64,000 nucleotides of DNA from assembly GCA_964601895.1 (NCBI GenBank), contig CAZROT010000002.1, positions 248,001-312,000 on the forward strand, read 5' to 3'. Shown in pieces: positions 52,174 through 61,376 of the stretch; positions within the stretch are counted from its first letter, which is position 1, and each line of letters starts with the position of its first letter. The position numbers and the translations under genes were made by a program. Origin of the DNA: CAZROT01 sp964601895 (GTDB lineage Bacteria > Pseudomonadota > Gammaproteobacteria > Enterobacterales > Enterobacteriaceae). The notes below the pieces were generated by a model that worked only from the letters and a program-made list of their open reading frames with translations, was not told the origin of the DNA and ran no database searches.

Positions 52174-53508
52174 GTGCAGCAGATAGCTAGAACTATCACT
52201 CTGGCATATAATGTACTGCCTCGTCGCCACCGTATTATCGTGGGAGTTCTGACTTTTATCACTATTACTGTAGCGGTGTGGCGGCCTGCAGTTTATCATC
52301 CCGAACAACATGCGGGAATACAGGATATACTGCTTGATACCAGACAATCAGATTTAGATTCAGATTCGTTGTTGCCTGAAGCCAGTGAGCCTATTGACCA
52401 GATTTCTCCAAGCGATGATATTCCTCAGGACGAATTAGATCAAAAGGAAGTACGTGAAAATGGCCTGTATGAATATGTAGTGTCAACGGGAGATACGTTA
52501 AGCAGTATTCTGACGCAATATGGGATAGACATTTCTGATATTGCTCTTCTGGCATTACATCCCGGCCTGCGTAACCTGCAAGTCGGTCAGCAGATTTCCT
52601 GGAGCCTTAATGAAGATGGTGATCTGCAGAGCTTGACGTGGGAAGTTTCACGCCTCGAGAGCAGGCTTTATGAACGCCAGGATAATAATAAATTTAAAGA
52701 AACCAAAAAGCTACAGAAGGGTGAATGGCGTAATACTGTTTTTACCGGTCGCATGAATGGCAGTTTTGTCACTAGTGCCAAAGCAGCAGGCTTGAAGCTT
52801 GCAGAAATACAGGCAGTGACCAAAGCATTACAGTGGCAGCTGGATTTCCGTAAATTACGTCATGGCGACAAATTCGCTGTGTTGATGTCCCGTGAAGAAC
52901 TGGATGGTGATGGGCATAGCCGGAAGAGTCAATTACTGGGAGTGCGTATGCGTTCCGGAGGGAAAGACTACTACGCCATTCGTGCGGAAGATGGCAATTT
53001 TTATGACAGGCAGGGCTCAGGTCTTGCACGCGGTTTTATGAGATTTCCTACGTTAAAGCAGTTTCGTATTTCTTCGCATTTTAATCCCCGTCGCTTTCAT
53101 CCAATAACCGGCAGAGTTGCTCCTCATAGAGGCGTCGATTTTTCCATGCCAGTAGGTACTCCAATATTAGCAGTCGGCGATGGTGAAGTTGTAGTGGCAA
53201 AATATGATAGTGCTGCGGGTTACTATTTGACCATACGTCATGGACGTCAGTATAGTACACGTTATATGCATTTGAAAAAAATACTTGTAAAACAAGGTGA
53301 TAAAGTAAAAAGAGGAGATCGTATTGCACTTTCTGGTAATACAGGACGTTCTACGGGACCTCATTTGCATTATGAATTCTGGATTAACCAACAGTCAGTC
53401 AACCCATTGAAAACGAGATTACCTGGTTCAGAAAGTTTAAATGGACAGACGCGTAAAGATTATCTGGAATTAATGAAACAAACAATTCCACAGTTACAAT
53501 TTAACTGA
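52174..53508 (+). CDS. mepM: Murein DD-endopeptidase MepM
   Basis: A 444-residue periplasmic endopeptidase that cuts D-Ala–meso-DAP crosslinks so the wall can grow. The start is GTG 52174 (MQQIARTITLAYNVLPRRHR), with GAGGAAG upstream. A membrane anchor (~22–40), a LysM-like domain (YVVSTGDTLSSILTQYGID near 97) and a C-terminal LytM/M23 peptidase follow. Zinc ligands sit in HRGVDFSMPVGTPI and GPHLHYEFW. Length equals E. coli MepM (440), with the same neighbours. Confidence 0.95.
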   Translation: MQQIARTITLAYNVLPRRHRIIVGVLTFITITVAVWRPAVYHPEQHAGIQDILLDTRQSDLDSDSLLPEASEPIDQISPSDDIPQDELDQKEVRENGLYEYVVSTGDTLSSILTQYGIDISDIALLALHPGLRNLQVGQQISWSLNEDGDLQSLTWEVSRLESRLYERQDNNKFKETKKLQKGEWRNTVFTGRMNGSFVTSAKAAGLKLAEIQAVTKALQWQLDFRKLRHGDKFAVLMSREELDGDGHSRKSQLLGVRMRSGGKDYYAIRAEDGNFYDRQGSGLARGFMRFPTLKQFRISSHFNPRRFHPITGRVAPHRGVDFSMPVGTPILAVGDGEVVVAKYDSAAGYYLTIRHGRQYSTRYMHLKKILVKQGDKVKRGDRIALSGNTGRSTGPHLHYEFWINQQSVNPLKTRLPGSESLNGQTRKDYLELMKQTIPQLQFN

Positions 53509-53517
53509 TTACTCATT

Positions 53518-54525
53518 ATGGTATTACCACAACGCCGGGTAAAATCGCCGCCCGGCTCCCCAGTGCATAAAAAAAGCGAATGTGTCGGTTTTATCCCAGC
53601 TTTTCAAAAAGCCTTTCTGCATCCACGTTATTGGCTGCTCTGGTTTAGTACAGGTCTGTTATTTATTCTTTCCTGGATACCTGTTGCTGTACGTGCTCCG
53701 CTTCTGACAGGAATCAGTTGGCTGATTGGTAAATTTATCAAAGGCGCGCGGCGGCGCGCACGTATTAACCTGCTTTACTGCATGCCTGAGCTGTCGAACA
53801 AACAGCGTGAAAAAATTATTGATAACATGTTTATCACAGCAGCCCAGTCAGCCATGCTGATGGCAGAGTTATGCTTCCGCTCTGCGCAACATGTATTGTC
53901 CCGTATTCACTGGCATGAAAAATCCATACTGAATGATGTAATTGGGCAGGGGCGTATGGTTATTCTACTCGTGCCACATGGCTGGGCTATTGATTTGCCA
54001 GCGATGTTGCTGGCTGAAGAAGGGAAACCTGTTGCAGGTATGTTCAATCATCAGCGTAATCCCGTGATTGACTACTTATGGAATAGTGGCCGCTTGCGCT
54101 TTGGCGGTCGACTTCATTCTCGCCAGTCAGGTATTCGCCCTTTTATTAGCTCCGTTCGTCAGGGTTATCTGGGTTATTATTTACCGGATGAAGATTATGG
54201 TGAAGAAGCGAGTGAATTTGTTGATTTTTTTGCCACCTATAAAGCAACATTGCCGGTACTTGGCCGTTTGATGAAAATGTGCCGTGCAGTTGTGATACCT
54301 CTATTCCCTGTTTATGATAATCAACGGCACTGTCTGGATATTTTTGTTCGTCCACCCATGAATGATCTGGTCGATGCGGATGATGCCTGTATTGCGCGCA
54401 GAATGAATGAAGAAGTGGAAATTCTGGTGCGCCCTAATCCAGAACAATACGCCTGGGTACTGAAGTTGCTGAAAACGCGTAAATCCGGTGATATTGAGCC
54501 TTATGTACGTAATGATCTTTTTTAA
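53518..54525 (+). CDS. lpxM: Lipid A myristoyltransferase LpxM (MsbB)
   Basis: A 335-residue inner-membrane acyltransferase that adds the last, secondary acyl chain to Kdo2-lipid A. The LPLAT catalytic HxxxxD is in LVPHGWAIDLPAML near 158. Other family blocks are NHQRNPVIDYLW, GYLGYYLPDEDYGEE and EFVDFFATYKATLPVLGRL. One N-terminal membrane segment (WLLWFSTGLLFILSWIPVAV). ATG 53518 is 9 bp after mepM. The order mepM-lpxM is conserved. Its presence implies a hexa-acylated lipid A. Confidence 0.95.
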   Translation: MVLPQRRVKSPPGSPVHKKSECVGFIPAFQKAFLHPRYWLLWFSTGLLFILSWIPVAVRAPLLTGISWLIGKFIKGARRRARINLLYCMPELSNKQREKIIDNMFITAAQSAMLMAELCFRSAQHVLSRIHWHEKSILNDVIGQGRMVILLVPHGWAIDLPAMLLAEEGKPVAGMFNHQRNPVIDYLWNSGRLRFGGRLHSRQSGIRPFISSVRQGYLGYYLPDEDYGEEASEFVDFFATYKATLPVLGRLMKMCRAVVIPLFPVYDNQRHCLDIFVRPPMNDLVDADDACIARRMNEEVEILVRPNPEQYAWVLKLLKTRKSGDIEPYVRNDLF

Positions 54526-54643
54526 TTTTCTATAAGCCTCAGGCCAGTGTTATTAAGCTGAACAGGAAGAAAAATGCCAGCTACATTTTATGGTAATCCC
54601 TATTCAGCAAACTGCATGTAGTTAACAGTCGCTTTGCTAAGAC

Positions 54644-54687
54644 AACAACACTGTTCATGGTGAGGTTTACAGAAGAACAGTGTTGTT
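54644..54687. terminator. Strong hairpin between convergent lpxM and mipA-like genes
   Basis: AACAACACTGTTC (54644–54656) and its exact complement GAACAGTGTTGTT (54675–54687) give a 13-bp stem with an 18-nt loop. It sits between convergent genes, so bidirectional termination is plausible, but no clear T tract follows on either strand. Confidence 0.5.
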
Positions 54688-54766
54688 ATGGCAGCAAATA
54701 ATTCTAGAGCCTGTGCGTATTCACATTATTAATCTCATATCATTTAATATGCTAATGTATTCCAGT

Positions 54767-55600
54767 TCATAGTGCATAGGTAAGCATGACACCTGCGTTG
54801 CTTTGGTTTCGCGTGCCCCGTTGTTTTATTAATGGCGCTGATGCTGCATCACCGCTTAAACGGTCGTAGCCTGCCATAAAAATGGCATGCAGGTTGTCAG
54901 TAATTGGAACAGTAGTGGTGAAACTAACACCGTATTTTAGCAGGCCGCCTTTTGCGTTATACTGCGGCAGACCAGATCGTGCTGATTGCACGCTGTTTAC
55001 ACCGAAATATGTTTCGTTATAGCTGCTGTCAACGGCTGTTGCATGTGGGCCAAAAGAAATAGTAAGTGGCGTGCGTTTTTCAGCCAACGGAATATCATGA
55101 GTGTAAATGACATCAATATCACTGATTAATCCATGATGCCCATTAATTCCCTGGCGTAGTTCAATTTTTGCACTCAGGTTGTTCCATGTGTATTCGCTGA
55201 AACCACCGAATTCAACAGTGTTCCTGACATCGCCTAATCCTTGTAATGCCTCAGTTTTACGACCTGCCATTCGAAGAGGGTGTGCGCCATTTTCCTTACG
55301 CGCCAGGGTATTTTTGATAACAGGTCCCATGCGCCAGCCATTACTATTAATGATGTTGTATCCTGCACCCTGTCGTGATGTAACAAAAAACTTGTCTTTC
55401 CAGGTAACACCGAACTCCGGCCAGGAGATGAATTGATAATCTTTCGAGCCTAAAAAAGCGGGCATATACATAGCACCAGCTCCAATATAGAAATTCCAGT
55501 CTTTTTCTGGAGATGAGTGGTCTTGAGCAGCGGCAGCGGTAATGGGCAACATAAAGCTGCAACTTATTAATACAGAGGTTATATTTTTTGTAAAAATCAT
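54767..55600 (-). CDS. MipA/OmpV-family outer-membrane protein
   Basis: A 277-residue beta-barrel protein with a signal peptide (VLISCSFMLPITAAAA). Typical family features are the early FYIGAGAMYMPAFLGSKDYQF, GAGYNIINSNGWRMGPVI, the ETYFGVNSVQSARSGLPQY block and a strand-rich C terminus ending YAL. MipA is a scaffold for murein enzymes in E. coli; other members are antigens or antibiotic-interacting porin-like proteins. The gene stands alone, convergent with lpxM, with an AT-rich upstream region. Confidence 0.85.
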   Translation of the reverse strand: MIFTKNITSVLISCSFMLPITAAAAQDHSSPEKDWNFYIGAGAMYMPAFLGSKDYQFISWPEFGVTWKDKFFVTSRQGAGYNIINSNGWRMGPVIKNTLARKENGAHPLRMAGRKTEALQGLGDVRNTVEFGGFSEYTWNNLSAKIELRQGINGHHGLISDIDVIYTHDIPLAEKRTPLTISFGPHATAVDSSYNETYFGVNSVQSARSGLPQYNAKGGLLKYGVSFTTTVPITDNLHAIFMAGYDRLSGDAASAPLIKQRGTRNQSNAGVMLTYAL

Positions 55601-56025
55601 ATTTTCCCTTTTAAATAAATAGCTATAACCACTTGATAATTATATTTAAATAAGTGGTTATTATGATAATAAAAAAATCCTTCTTTGTGCTTCCGGTATA
55701 TAATATACAGTATTCTGTGAAATACTCTATTTACTGGTTACTGGCAGTAAAATATATTTTGTTATATTATTTCTCATATTGTAATAATATATTTTACAGA
55801 TAATCAATTACGTTATTTATTCTGATATTAAATAAATTTTAATTATGTTATTTTATATTTATTAAATAATTTATTATATAAGATGATTATTGCCTGCCTT
55901 TAATGTTTACTGATTTTATTATTATCTTTTGTCTGCAAGCAGGCAGGAATAGAAGCAATATATTCAGTGCCATGCCATTTCCCGACTGCCAGATATCAGT
56001 AGTGGGAAATACAGGCAGAAGAAAT
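55601..56025. other. AT-rich intergenic region
   Basis: About 425 bp, very AT-rich at 55620–55880, upstream of the mipA-like gene, whose promoter must lie here. No gene recognised; the plus-strand frame at 55903–56214 is antisense to the ppdC end and not protein-like. Confidence 0.4.
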
Positions 56026-56051
56026 AAAAAAGCTGGTCGCTTGGCTTTTTT
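56026..56051 (-). terminator. Rho-independent terminator of the ppd operon
   Basis: AAAAAAGC (56026–56033) pairs with GCTTTTTT (56044–56051) around a 10-nt loop. Read on the minus strand it ends in a T run and lies 46 bp after the ppdC stop. Because the stem is symmetrical it could work in both directions. Confidence 0.6.
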
Positions 56052-56096
56052 TGTATCGATACTGCAAAAATTGGGGCAGGCAGGCTCTACTTTTTG

Positions 56097-56468
56097 TCAT
56101 CCGGCAGGACAGTACCAGCGGCTGAGTTCAGCCTTATGTTTTTGGGGAGTGATTATAGTCGCAGTAATTTCCTGGCATTCAGCAAGGACAGCCCCGAAAG
56201 TAATGTTTCGTTGACAGCCAGATTCAAATTTTATCAGATCAATAACTACAGCATCGTCGCCACTGATAAAAAAAATATCCAGGCACTGCTGAGCCAGTGA
56301 CCATGCCTGTCTGGTCTGCCAGTGGTGATGAAATGTTCGTAATAACACATGGTGGTACTGCAGGATCCCTGTTAATGCTACAGAGAAAAATAGCGCGACA
56401 ACAACAAGCTCTAACAGGCTGAATCCCTGCTCATGCCTGTGAAAAGCTGACTTTATTATTCCCGGCAT
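56097..56468 (-). CDS. ppdC: Prepilin-peptidase-dependent protein PpdC
   Basis: A 123-residue type IV pilin-like protein with a prepilin leader ending in the cleavage/methylation motif EQGFSLLELVVVALFFSVAL near 14–33, where cleavage follows the Gly. One N-terminal hydrophobic helix, then a globular region with cysteines. It is the last gene of the ppdA-ppdB-ygdB-ppdC operon. In E. coli recC follows here; in this genome the operon ends at a terminator instead. Confidence 0.85.
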   Translation of the reverse strand: MPGIIKSAFHRHEQGFSLLELVVVALFFSVALTGILQYHHVLLRTFHHHWQTRQAWSLAQQCLDIFFISGDDAVVIDLIKFESGCQRNITFGAVLAECQEITATIITPQKHKAELSRWYCPAG

Positions 56469-56501
56469 CTCCTGTGTCCTGTGTGTTTGTCTGCTATCCG
56501 C

Positions 56502-56996
56502 TTAATGCTTATCAATACAAAAACCTTCATTTTTTTCAGGGCAAAAATCCAGCATACCGCCAGCTATTGCAATCATCTTACTATTGTTAATTATCCATAT
56601 CGATTTAATTTGCTGTTCAGGTTTCACGAGCTGATAGATAGCCATCGGGGGCTTGCCAGGTAATGCCTTACTTTCTCCTTTCATCAAAAAAATGCCTGGA
56701 ACGTAAGTGGGTTTGAGGCAGGCGTTGAATTTTTTCTCCGGTTGCTCTGGACAGTGCCACGAAGTTTTGAATCTGCCTCGAGGTGGGGAGAATGAAACAT
56801 TCCATATGCGATTGAGTCCCCAGCTCAGTGAAGAAAGGGCCTGATTATACGCCTGCAGATAACGCCGCTCATCACCCGTTATGGCTAAGGCATTGTCTAA
56901 TTGATAATGTAATGAATTTAATAAAAATATTGCAGATATCATCAGGATAATCATAACAACCAGAATGATATTACCGCGCTGGTATCTGCACTTCAT
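56502..56996 (-). CDS. ygdB: YgdB-like (DUF2509) pseudopilin-operon protein
   Basis: A 164-residue protein with an N-terminal membrane helix (GNIILVVMIILMISAIFLLNS) lacking the full prepilin GFTLxE motif, similar to PilX-like members of pseudopilin operons. The family is DUF2509 by position and pattern. Its start overlaps ppdB by ATGA, and ppdC follows 33 bp later. Biochemical role unknown; probably part of a pseudopilus. Confidence 0.8.
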   Translation of the reverse strand: MKCRYQRGNIILVVMIILMISAIFLLNSLHYQLDNALAITGDERRYLQAYNQALSSLSWGLNRIWNVSFSPPRGRFKTSWHCPEQPEKKFNACLKPTYVPGIFLMKGESKALPGKPPMAIYQLVKPEQQIKSIWIINNSKMIAIAGGMLDFCPEKNEGFCIDKH

Positions 56997-57580
56997 GCAT
57001 TGTACCCGCTGAATACCAGATTAATCTGCTTCTGCACTTTAGGGTGTTTCTTCCAGTGCGCTGCTAATTGTAGAGCAAACAAACTCTTGCCTGTGCCTGC
57101 TTTCCGCTGTTTTATCAGAAAATGGCTTACGACAATTTCCTCTGGATCAAGAAGAGCATTCCAGAGCCCGTCCTTGCAATCAATGGAATTTCGTGATCTT
57201 TCCAGTATATCCTTCTCTAAACGATAACCAAAATAATCAGTTCCCTCTGATTCACCAGTCTTTTCCCACTCGTCATTGTGATTCAGATCGTAGGCAACGA
57301 TGATGCAGGAGCCATCGGGGTTAGTAGTTACTGACTTTCCCTGGCATTTATTACCATTACAATAGCCTGCACGTCGCAGATCTTTTTCGATAACAGACAG
57401 CGCATGGTGTATTACCTGATCCAGTCTGTGATGTTGGTACAGGGAATTAATATTTCGGCGTAATGAAAGATAACTTTGTGCAGCGCTTAGCATGACAAGG
57501 CTCCCAAAACTCAAGGCCAGTATAAATTCTGTTAAGGTAAATCCATTCTGATGTATTTTGATTAAAGGCTGTGTTTTCAT
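56993..57580 (-). CDS. ppdB: Prepilin-peptidase-dependent protein PpdB
   Basis: A 195-residue PilW/GspJ-like pseudopilin. The leader ends HQNGFTLTEFILALSFGSLV near 11–30 (cleavage after Gly). The remainder includes DKV-like acid-rich strands and a Cys pair (RAGYCNGNKCQGKS). It is in operon with ppdA (37 bp) and overlaps ygdB by four bases. Confidence 0.85.
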   Translation of the reverse strand: MKTQPLIKIHQNGFTLTEFILALSFGSLVMLSAAQSYLSLRRNINSLYQHHRLDQVIHHALSVIEKDLRRAGYCNGNKCQGKSVTTNPDGSCIIVAYDLNHNDEWEKTGESEGTDYFGYRLEKDILERSRNSIDCKDGLWNALLDPEEIVVSHFLIKQRKAGTGKSLFALQLAAHWKKHPKVQKQINLVFSGYNA

Positions 57581-57617
57581 GAAATAAGCGGCTTTATAAA
57601 CATGTCCTGTTTAATTA

Positions 57618-58124
57618 CTAGCATTTTGGAATTCCTGTAAGTTGTATGTTTTTACTACACAACCTCAGTCTCCCATAGGCTGTCAGGAACACAGTGATTT
57701 TTCCGGAAGAATTAGCAAGCGTGATATGACCAGAGGTGGCAGTATTATGCTTTCCAGAGAATGTCATTTTGTTAAAGCTAAAGTCAGATAACAAAATATC
57801 GTCATAAGGAGAGATAAAAATATCGGCATCCTGCACCTTGCATTCCTGTGCCAGAGGGATACGGCCGATACACCAGGTTGTTTGGTATTGCTCGCGCCAC
57901 AGTGAAATTTTACTGTTATACCAGTTTGCTTCACTCTGCAGCTGAGTCAAAAAAGCCAGAAGCTGGTATGCACTGGCCTCAAGTCTGAGACTCTGCTGAT
58001 AATTATGCCAGCTGTGGCTACTGGAAAATGCAAATGTTCCAAGGAGCAATATAACAAGAAGTAGCTCAGGCAGTGTCATGCCTTGTTGCCGATAGCTGAT
58101 ATTTGAATACCGCAGGGATTTCAT
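57618..58124 (-). CDS. ppdA: Prepilin-peptidase-dependent protein PpdA
   Basis: A 168-residue GspH/FimT-like pseudopilin. The leader ends in RQQGMTLPELLLVILLLGTF near 12–31; cleavage would follow the Gly, leaving Met1. C-terminal strands end with a Cys (GIPKC). It begins the ppdA-ppdB-ygdB-ppdC operon downstream of thyA, as in E. coli. Role: probably a minor pseudopilin used with a type II secretion or pilus system not seen here. Confidence 0.85.
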   Translation of the reverse strand: MKSLRYSNISYRQQGMTLPELLLVILLLGTFAFSSSHSWHNYQQSLRLEASAYQLLAFLTQLQSEANWYNSKISLWREQYQTTWCIGRIPLAQECKVQDADIFISPYDDILLSDFSFNKMTFSGKHNTATSGHITLANSSGKITVFLTAYGRLRLCSKNIQLTGIPKC

Positions 58125-58359
58125 CAGTTTTGAGTTGTAATAACGCCCGTTTATATTTTTTCAGATAGTCATGCAGGCAGGATAGTAAATCTACAGGCAG
58201 ATATTCATATTAAGAAACATCGCACAGACTTTGTTTTGCGGCACTAGGGTATTTAAATTAATTTGAGATAATCTTTATATTTTAAAGAACACAGGCTAAG
58301 CGAAAAATTCACAATAGCTGTTAATAGTGTTAATAAAAACAGCGAGATATGTGTTTACA

Positions 58360-59154
58360 TCAGATGGATATCGGCGCTTTAATGGCGGGGTGAGGGTCGT
58401 AGTTTTCTATTAAGAAATCTTCCAGACGATAGCTGAACAGTGATTCAGGTTTACGTGTGATAATCAGCTCTGGTCTGTCACGTGGTTCACGGCTTAGCTG
58501 TAAACCTGCCTGATCCAGATGATTACTGTAGATATGAATGTCTCCGCCTGTCCAGACAAAATCACCGACCTGAAGATTACATTGCTGAGCCAGCATGTGT
58601 ATTAACAATGAATAACTGGCAATGTTAAATGGCAGGCCGAGAAAAACATCACAGGAGCGTTGGTAGAGCTGGCAGGAAAGCTTACCTGCGGCAACGTAAA
58701 ACTGAAAAAACGCGTGACAGGGTGGAAGCGCCATTTGATCAAGTTCACCCACGTTCCATGCTGAGACAATGATACGGCGGGAGTCGGGATCCTGTTTTAA
58801 TTGGGTCATGACATTGCTGAGTTGATCAATCTGGCGGCCATCTGCAGTTTTCCATGCCCTCCATTGCCTGCCATATATAGGGCCGAGATCGCCATTTTCG
58901 TCTGCCCATTCGTCCCAGATTGAAACCGAATTTTCGCGCAGGTAATTAATATTAGTATCTGCGTTAAGAAACCACAGGAGCTCGTGAATGATAGCATGCA
59001 TGTGGCAGCGTTTGGTGGTTACCAGTGGAAAACCTTCCTGTAAATTAAAGCGCATTTGATGCCCAAAAATAGACAGTGTTCCTGTCCCTGTGCGATCAGC
59101 TTTAGAGATACCTTCATTCAATACTTTTTGCATTAATTCCAGATATTGTTTCAT
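58360..59154 (-). CDS. thyA: Thymidylate synthase
   Basis: A 264-residue enzyme that methylates dUMP to dTMP using methylenetetrahydrofolate; the length is identical to E. coli ThyA. The catalytic Cys is in MALPPCHAFFQF near 146. The phosphate-binding DSRRIIVSAWN, the QRSCDVFLGLPFNIASY block and GDIHIYSNH are all present. It starts one base after the lgt stop, so the two are translated together. Confidence 0.97.
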   Translation of the reverse strand: MKQYLELMQKVLNEGISKADRTGTGTLSIFGHQMRFNLQEGFPLVTTKRCHMHAIIHELLWFLNADTNINYLRENSVSIWDEWADENGDLGPIYGRQWRAWKTADGRQIDQLSNVMTQLKQDPDSRRIIVSAWNVGELDQMALPPCHAFFQFYVAAGKLSCQLYQRSCDVFLGLPFNIASYSLLIHMLAQQCNLQVGDFVWTGGDIHIYSNHLDQAGLQLSREPRDRPELIITRKPESLFSYRLEDFLIENYDPHPAIKAPISI

Positions 59155-59155
59155 G

Positions 59156-60025
59156 CTATCTCATGACAGGCTGCTGTGGGCGATTATACGCCCGGAATAT
59201 TATCATCACTCCGGCGATAACCATTGGTATCGAAAGAAGCTGACCCATACTGAAACCACCAAGTAAACCGAGCTGTTCATCAGGCTGGCGAACATATTCA
59301 ACAAGAATACGAAATATTCCATAGCAGGTGAGAAACAAACCGGACACACTGCCTGCAGGTCGTGGCTGGCGGATAAACAAATTAAGGATAATAAATAAGA
59401 CCACACCTTCCAGAAGCATCTCGTATAATTGTGATGGATGACGAGGCAGCATACCATATTGCTGCAATAAATTCTGCCAGTGTGGATTTGTACCTGCAAT
59501 AGCTATGTCTTCAATGCGTGATCCTGGGAATAGCATTGCCCAGGGCACTTCTGTCGTTACGCGACCCCACAGTTCACCATTGATGAAATTTCCCAGGCGA
59601 CCGGCCCCTAAACCAAAAGGAACCAGTGGCGCAATGAAATCAGCAACCTGAAAAAAGTGTCGCTCAGTCCGATGAGCAAACCATAGCATGACACAGATAA
59701 CACCGATTAACCCTCCATGAAATGACATGCCTCCTTCCCATACTTTAAACAGGTGGAGCGGATTATTCAGAAATTCAGGAAGGTTATAAAATAGAACGTA
59801 TCCTGCCCGACCGCCTATAAAAACACCTAAAAATGCCGCATAAAGTAAATTTTCTACATCATTCTTAGTCCATCCACTGCCTTTTTTATTCGCTCTGTGT
59901 ACCGCTACAAACATGGCAAACAGGAAGCCAATCAAATACATCAGGCCATACCAGCGCACTGACACAGGACCAACCGAAAAAAATACAGGATCAAATTCAG
60001 GAAACATCAGATAGGTATTATTCAT
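59156..60025 (-). CDS. lgt: Prolipoprotein diacylglyceryl transferase
   Basis: A 289-residue inner-membrane enzyme that attaches diacylglycerol to the lipobox Cys of prolipoproteins. The start is ATG 60025 (MNNTYLMFPEFDPVFFSVGP), matching the family; an upstream start at 60064 adds 13 unconserved residues. About seven membrane segments. The Lgt signature GAGRLGNFINGELWGR is present near 141, and WEGGMSFHGGLIG with the essential His-Gly-Gly lies earlier. Operon with thyA. In E. coli ptsP lies just upstream; here it is absent. Confidence 0.96.
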   Translation of the reverse strand: MNNTYLMFPEFDPVFFSVGPVSVRWYGLMYLIGFLFAMFVAVHRANKKGSGWTKNDVENLLYAAFLGVFIGGRAGYVLFYNLPEFLNNPLHLFKVWEGGMSFHGGLIGVICVMLWFAHRTERHFFQVADFIAPLVPFGLGAGRLGNFINGELWGRVTTEVPWAMLFPGSRIEDIAIAGTNPHWQNLLQQYGMLPRHPSQLYEMLLEGVVLFIILNLFIRQPRPAGSVSGLFLTCYGIFRILVEYVRQPDEQLGLLGGFSMGQLLSIPMVIAGVMIIFRAYNRPQQPVMR

Positions 60026-60219
60026 CCTGGCACCATAAACATAGTAATCATTAATCCCTGGCACTGGCGTACATTTTCAGACAGCTGACTGTTTCTGATA
60101 ATGCTGTTACAGAGAGCGTTGTAATCATTCATCCATCGAGACATCAATTGCTGTTAGCAGCTATCAATGCTTTTATAAAGCTGGCAGGTGCCTGTACGTC
60201 ACCCCCATTTGTTAATAAA

Positions 60220-60741
60220 TTAAGTATGTGGTGAATGTATCATCCTTTTGGTGGCGAGATTTTCTGTATTCACTATTACCGTTGCTGCAAATTCTTTCAT
60301 CACCTTGCGATAGACATCTCGTTTGAAAGACACCACCTGACGCACTGGATACCAGTAGCTAACCCATCGCCAGTCATCAAATTCTGGCGTATTACTGCGT
60401 TTCATATTGATGTCGCTGTCACGACAGATTAACTGTAGTAAAAACCAGCGCTGTTTCTGGCCGATACATATCGGCTTGATATCCCAACGCACCAAACGTT
60501 TAGGTAATTTATAACGCAACCAGTTACGGGTAGTCGCTAAAATGCGCACATCTTTTCTACCCAGGCCCACTTCTTCGAACAATTCACGGTACATGGCCTG
60601 TTCTGAAGATTCACCCCGGTTAATTCCTCCTTGAGGAAATTGCCAGGAATGCTGACCATAACGCCGGGCCCATAAAACTTGTCCCTGTTGATTACAAATC
60701 ACAATACCCACATTCGGGCGGTAGCCATCATCATCGATCAC
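60220..60741 (-). CDS. rppH: RNA pyrophosphohydrolase RppH
   Basis: A 173-residue Nudix enzyme that removes pyrophosphate from 5'-triphosphate mRNAs and so starts 5'-dependent decay. The Nudix box spans QGGINRGESSEQAMYRELFE and EVGL (~37–60). MIDDDGYRPNVGIVICNQQGQVLWARR is the characteristic N terminus. Length matches E. coli RppH (176). In E. coli it is followed by ptsP, which is missing here, leaving a 194-bp spacer to lgt. Confidence 0.96.
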   Translation of the reverse strand: MIDDDGYRPNVGIVICNQQGQVLWARRYGQHSWQFPQGGINRGESSEQAMYRELFEEVGLGRKDVRILATTRNWLRYKLPKRLVRWDIKPICIGQKQRWFLLQLICRDSDINMKRSNTPEFDDWRWVSYWYPVRQVVSFKRDVYRKVMKEFAATVIVNTENLATKRMIHSPHT

Positions 60742-61376
60742 AGACTACCTCGATATACTTAACATTTTTAAAGGTACCCTGATTGTTTCATACTACTAAC
60801 AGGTGGTAAACCACCCTTATCAATCAGGCACACATATACAGTAAGATCATAAAAGATATCATTATGTTATGGCGATTATTTTACTGCTATCTCTTTTTTA
60901 TTCACTTTTTCTGTGGATAGATATGTGTAGAACGCCAGGATAAATCCGGTAAAACTTGTTTTGAAGAATCACTTTTAGAATCCAGCAAACAAAAATAGTT
61001 AATAATTTTCAATATAATATCGTTGCTTAGCGGGTTATCAATATAAAATAAATCTGTACTAACTACATTACTATCTACACCTGATTAATATTTAATCAAG
61101 TGTAACTTTATCCACCAGATAGCATGACTAACCTGGCAATAACACGAAAAAATCCCGTTATTAATGGCGATGTAATACTAAAAATTAAATCATCTATCCA
61201 GTTTTATGATAAATCTGTGGATAACTCACTTTAACCCTCTGCTGTAATTAGCGATATCTTGTGTATAAAACTGCAAACCAGCAGTAATTCAGTATCAGAA
61301 AGAATAAAGTTGTCGTTAAGCGAGCTTGCTACTATGCTGCAGAAAATAAATGCAGAAAAGTGACTGACTATCGGTA
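60742..61376. other. AT-rich intergenic region between rppH and mutH
   Basis: 635 bp between divergent genes, AT-rich throughout. No protein gene, tRNA or clear repeat seen. It must contain the promoters of rppH and mutH. Two near-repeats AATATAATATC and ATATAAAATAAAT lie around 61010–61050 without evident function. Confidence 0.4.

Noticed and set aside
55903..56214. A 103-codon plus-strand ORF
   Set aside because: It overlaps the 3' end of ppdC antisense and crosses the operon terminator; no independent support.
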